A stretch of 64,000 nucleotides of DNA, from contig JAHDXO010000024.1 of assembly GCA_023382975.1 (NCBI GenBank), positions 62,001-126,000 of the forward strand, in the 5' to 3' direction. The translations under genes and the position numbers were made by a program. A model generated the notes under the pieces. The model saw nothing but the letters and a program-made list of their open reading frames with translations. It did no database searches and was not told where the DNA came from. Positions 61,594 through 64,000 of the stretch are shown here, one piece after another; within the stretch, counting starts at the first letter, position 1; each line of letters begins with the position of its first letter. The stretch is from Pirellulaceae bacterium (GTDB lineage Bacteria; Planctomycetota; Planctomycetia; Pirellulales; Pirellulaceae).

Positions 61594-62541
61594 TCATTCT
61601 TGGAACATGGCGCTGATCGATTGATCGTGGTGAATGCGCTTCAGGGCTTCGCCCAGCAGTGGGGCAACGGGCAGCACTCGGATCTTGGGGATCAATTGCT
61701 TTCTTGACAGGGGGATGCTGTCGGTAACCACCACCTCATCGATCGGCGCCTTTTGAATGTTCTCGATGGCGTTGCCGCACAGCACCCCGTGAGTCGCCGC
61801 CACGTGGACGGCGCGCGCACCGGCGGCGCGAACGAGTCGGGCCGCTCCGCAGATCGATCCGGCGGTGCTGATCAGATCGTCGAACATCAAGGCCACTCGC
61901 CCTTCGACGGGGCCGCCGATCAGGTTTTCCTGCTTCGTCTCTGTGGCGTTCGATCGCCGCTTGTCGATAATCGCCAGGGTTCCCCCCAACCGCCGGGAAT
62001 GTCCGATCGCCCGCTTGATACTGCCTTCGTCGGGACTGACCACGACGATCTGGTCCGACGGAATGCCCATTTTTTGAAAGTGGGCGTTCAGCACCGGGGC
62101 GGCATACAGATGGTCCACGGGGACGTCGAAAAAGCCCTGGATTTGGGCGGCATGCATGTCCATGGTCAGCACGCGGTCCGCTCCGGCCCGCGTGATCATG
62201 TTCGCCACCAATTTAGCTGTGATCGGCACTCGCCCTTCGTCTTTTCGATCTTGGCGAGCGTAGCCGAAGTACGGGATCACGGCGGTGATCCGCGCTGCGC
62301 TGGCCCGTTTGCAGCTATCGATCATGATCAACAGTTCGATCAAGTGCTCGTTGACCGGCGGGCAGGTCGGCTGGACCAGGAAGACGTCGCGTCCGCGAAC
62401 GTCCTCTTCGATCTTGCAGTAGTTCTCGCTGTCCGGGAATTTTCCCAGGCTGATGCGGCTCAGTTTCAAATGCAAATGCTCGCAGATCGCTTCTGCCAGA
62501 ACCGGATTGGCTCGGCCGCTAAAAATCTTGAGTTCACGCAT
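61594..62541 (-). CDS. prs: ribose-phosphate pyrophosphokinase
   Basis: Makes PRPP for nucleotide, histidine and tryptophan synthesis. The 315-residue product carries all class I motifs: RELKIFSGRANPVLAEAI, LGKFPDSENYCKIEEDVRG, PPVNEHLIELLIMIDSCKRASA, RITAVIPYFGYARQDRKD, VLTMDMHAAQIQGFFDVPVDHL, VVSPDEGSIKRA, and the PRPP-binding VALMFDDLISTAGSICGAA. It overlaps by 8 bp with the stop of the uridylyltransferase gene, so the two are coupled. Confidence 0.97.
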   Translation of the reverse strand: MRELKIFSGRANPVLAEAICEHLHLKLSRISLGKFPDSENYCKIEEDVRGRDVFLVQPTCPPVNEHLIELLIMIDSCKRASAARITAVIPYFGYARQDRKDEGRVPITAKLVANMITRAGADRVLTMDMHAAQIQGFFDVPVDHLYAAPVLNAHFQKMGIPSDQIVVVSPDEGSIKRAIGHSRRLGGTLAIIDKRRSNATETKQENLIGGPVEGRVALMFDDLISTAGSICGAARLVRAAGARAVHVAATHGVLCGNAIENIQKAPIDEVVVTDSIPLSRKQLIPKIRVLPVAPLLGEALKRIHHDQSISAMFQE

Positions 62542-63286
62542 GGAAGTGTCCCAGTCTCCTAAGCTCGTTTTCGACGACGGCCAGTTCGTCCAGCGTGTTG
62601 ACGCTCAGCGCCTCGCACGGCTGTAGCACGGCCAACGCCCGCACGTCCTTGCCCTCGGCCCGCAAAATCCCAGGACAATCCGTCAAGTAGTACTCCTGCT
62701 GGCGATTGTCGGCACGCAAGCGCTGAAGTGCGTGGAGCAGATCCGGGCCATGAAACACGTAGGTGCTCATGTTCACCTCCGTGATCTGACGTTGCGAATC
62801 CGTGGCATCCTTGTCCTCGACAATCCCCAGAAACCGGCCGGATTCATCCCGCAGGATCCGACCCAGGCCGCTCGGGTCCGCCTTGTGCAACGTCCCCAAG
62901 ATGCAAGCGGGGCAATCCGCTTGATATTCACCCAGCAGACGACGAACGGAATCGGACTGGATCAGCGGAGAATCCCCGGCCACAATCAGCACCGGCCCGT
63001 CATGGCCATCTAATTGCCCGCGGCAGACCTGCACGGCATGGCCCGTCCCCAATTGCTGGCTCTGCTCGACGAATTCCACGCCACGATGGCCAGCGAGCGC
63101 CCGGCGGACATCGTCGCCTCGATAGCCAACGACTACGAGGATTCGCTCGACTCCAGCCCGCTGCAGGGAATCGATCACATAGTCAATCAGGTGGCGACCA
63201 AGTGCCTCAAACAGCACTTTTGGCCGGTCCGACTTCATGCGGGTTCCTTTGCCGGCCGCCAGCACCACGGCCACAGGATTGCTCAT
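62534..63286 (-). CDS. stand-alone GlmU-type NTP transferase (UDP-GlcNAc pyrophosphorylase domain)
   Basis: A 250-residue nucleotidyltransferase with VAVVLAAGKGTRMKSDRPKVLFEALG (nucleotide-binding GxGTRM...K), VEFVEQSQQLGTGHAVQVC, VLIVAGDSPLI (metal-binding Asp), GLGRILRDESGRFLGIVEDKDAT, EVNMSTYVF and EYYLTDCPGILRAEGKDVRAL. This is the GlmU N-terminal uridylyltransferase domain. The left-handed beta-helix acetyltransferase domain of bacterial GlmU is absent. It is coupled to prs by an 8-bp overlap. Acetylation would need a separate enzyme, as seen in other planctomycetes (recalled, not checked). Confidence 0.88.
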   Translation of the reverse strand: MSNPVAVVLAAGKGTRMKSDRPKVLFEALGRHLIDYVIDSLQRAGVERILVVVGYRGDDVRRALAGHRGVEFVEQSQQLGTGHAVQVCRGQLDGHDGPVLIVAGDSPLIQSDSVRRLLGEYQADCPACILGTLHKADPSGLGRILRDESGRFLGIVEDKDATDSQRQITEVNMSTYVFHGPDLLHALQRLRADNRQQEYYLTDCPGILRAEGKDVRALAVLQPCEALSVNTLDELAVVENELRRLGHFHA

Positions 63287-63549
63287 CGAAGATGATCCCT
63301 CGATCTGCCGAGTAAGATTGTTAAGCCCAGCCAGTCATCTTGCCACGAAGGGCCATCTACATCCAGGGGAGACCACCGAAAAACGGGACGGGTGCCCGTC
63401 GGACGGAACAACTCGATTTTTTGCCGGTCAGGTCTCTGGACAAAGAGGGGAATTCTTGGGTAAACTGCTGGACTTGCTGGCTTTGCGTCAAGTATCCCGT
63501 ACCGGACGGTCCCCGCTGTTTTTTCCACTGAACTGTTTGAGGAGGAATA

Positions 63550-63747
63550 ATGGTCAAGCTGGTCGTACGCGACAAAGAATCGATTCAAGAAGCTGTGCGC
63601 CGTTTCCGCAAGTTGGTCGAGCGGAGCGGCATCAAGAAAGAAATGCGGCGACGGGAACACTACGAAAAGCCCAGCGAGATCAAGCGGCGAGCCCGTTTGC
63701 GAGCCGAACGCCGCGCACGCCGAACCCGCCTTATGGCCGGAGCCTAG
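63550..63747 (+). CDS. rpsU: 30S ribosomal protein S21
   Basis: A 65-residue, very basic protein with [28 protein letters not shown] and [24 protein letters not shown], standard for bS21. A strong ribosome site (GAGGAGGAA) lies just upstream. The gene seems monocistronic; the region 63287-63549 should hold its promoter. Confidence 0.97.
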   Translation: MVKLVVRDKESIQEAVRRFRKLVERSGIKKEMRRREHYEKPSEIKRRARLRAERRARRTRLMAGA

Positions 63748-63865
63748 ACGATCCAGCCAGCAATTCTCTCTGGCATCCCGATCGATCCTCCCGTTCTTTC
63801 AACGCCTCGAACGTGTACGATCAACGTTTGGCAAGCGCGTATCTGAGTCCTTGATGGGAGGCAGC

Positions 63866-64000
63866 ATGGAGCCGGTCACGCTTGACTTCTTGACGATCCA
63901 ATTGCAGTTGGCCGAACAGCTTCATGCCGGGAGAAACCGCATGTTCGAACCCCAGGAGCTGCCTGGCCCGTATGGTCGCGTGGTGGTGGCGCTGGATCAT
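63866..64000 (+). CDS. hypothetical protein, N-terminal fragment at window edge
   Basis: The ATG at 63866 follows GGGAGG at good spacing. The 45 visible residues (MEPVTLDFLTIQLQLAEQLH, then a segment ending GRVVVALDH) show an amphipathic helix then a strand; no signal peptide. The gene continues beyond the window, and no family can be assigned. Confidence 0.6.
   Translation, partial: MEPVTLDFLTIQLQLAEQLHAGRNRMFEPQELPGPYGRVVVALDH

Overview
The window looks like a chromosomal piece of a GC-rich planctomycete, most probably of the Pirellulales. The lineage markers are two DUF1559 pseudopilin-like proteins, a BBP7-type outer-membrane protein, a secreted CHAT/TPR protein, a sialate O-acetylesterase and DUF4198. 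All identifications come from reading the sequence; no database search was run.

Layout. 1-3.1 kb: the N-terminal part of an unrecognised protein, a DCC/DUF393 oxidoreductase, tRNA-Asn(GUU), and a two-gene nucleotidyltransferase unit. 3.1-18.1 kb: a heavy-metal efflux operon (His-rich exported protein, lipoprotein, double adaptor, CusA/CzcA pump, TolC-type channel) and a type III-like restriction-modification pair (mod-res). This block is bracketed by two direct-repeat fragments of an HldE/PfkB-type kinase gene and a truncated HNH gene, so it looks like an island or a rearranged segment. 18.2-24.4 kb: sialate O-acetylesterase, an IS30 remnant sitting against a truncated gene start, a UroD-like protein and a secreted beta-helix protein. 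25-29.2 kb: two DUF1559 proteins, a tetrapyrrole-methylase-like protein with a Tat-like signal peptide, and a DUF4198 protein. 29.2-31.5 kb: miaA, hisE, hisG.

31.6-36.4 kb holds the most interesting system. Four small secreted paralogues on the minus strand share an N-terminal module (ELPAAL...DAHxIRG). They lie beside a beta-barrel outer-membrane protein and a C39-peptidase lipoprotein on the plus strand. This gene content resembles the Fap functional-amyloid export machinery of Pseudomonas (FapF porin, FapD C39 peptidase), but with different candidate substrates.

36.4-42.7 kb: BBP7-like protein, a VapB/VapC relic, the CHAT/TPR protein, a small lipoprotein and ndk. 43.1-49.3 kb: an acetate/acetyl-CoA block made of acs, an ADP-forming acyl-CoA synthetase, and a CoA-transferase fused to a GNAT acetyltransferase. 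49.6-53.4 kb: a DUF5615/DUF433 pair, parD with a parE relic, mnmG and an NRDE/TANGO2 protein. 53.6-64 kb: an oxidoreductase, fabH, a KaiC-like/PEP-synthase-like fusion, gdhA divergent from an NrpR-like (DUF128) regulator, prs, a stand-alone GlmU-type uridylyltransferase, rpsU and a partial gene. Housekeeping genes alternate with decayed toxin, transposase and kinase fragments, so this chromosome region has been repeatedly invaded and rearranged.
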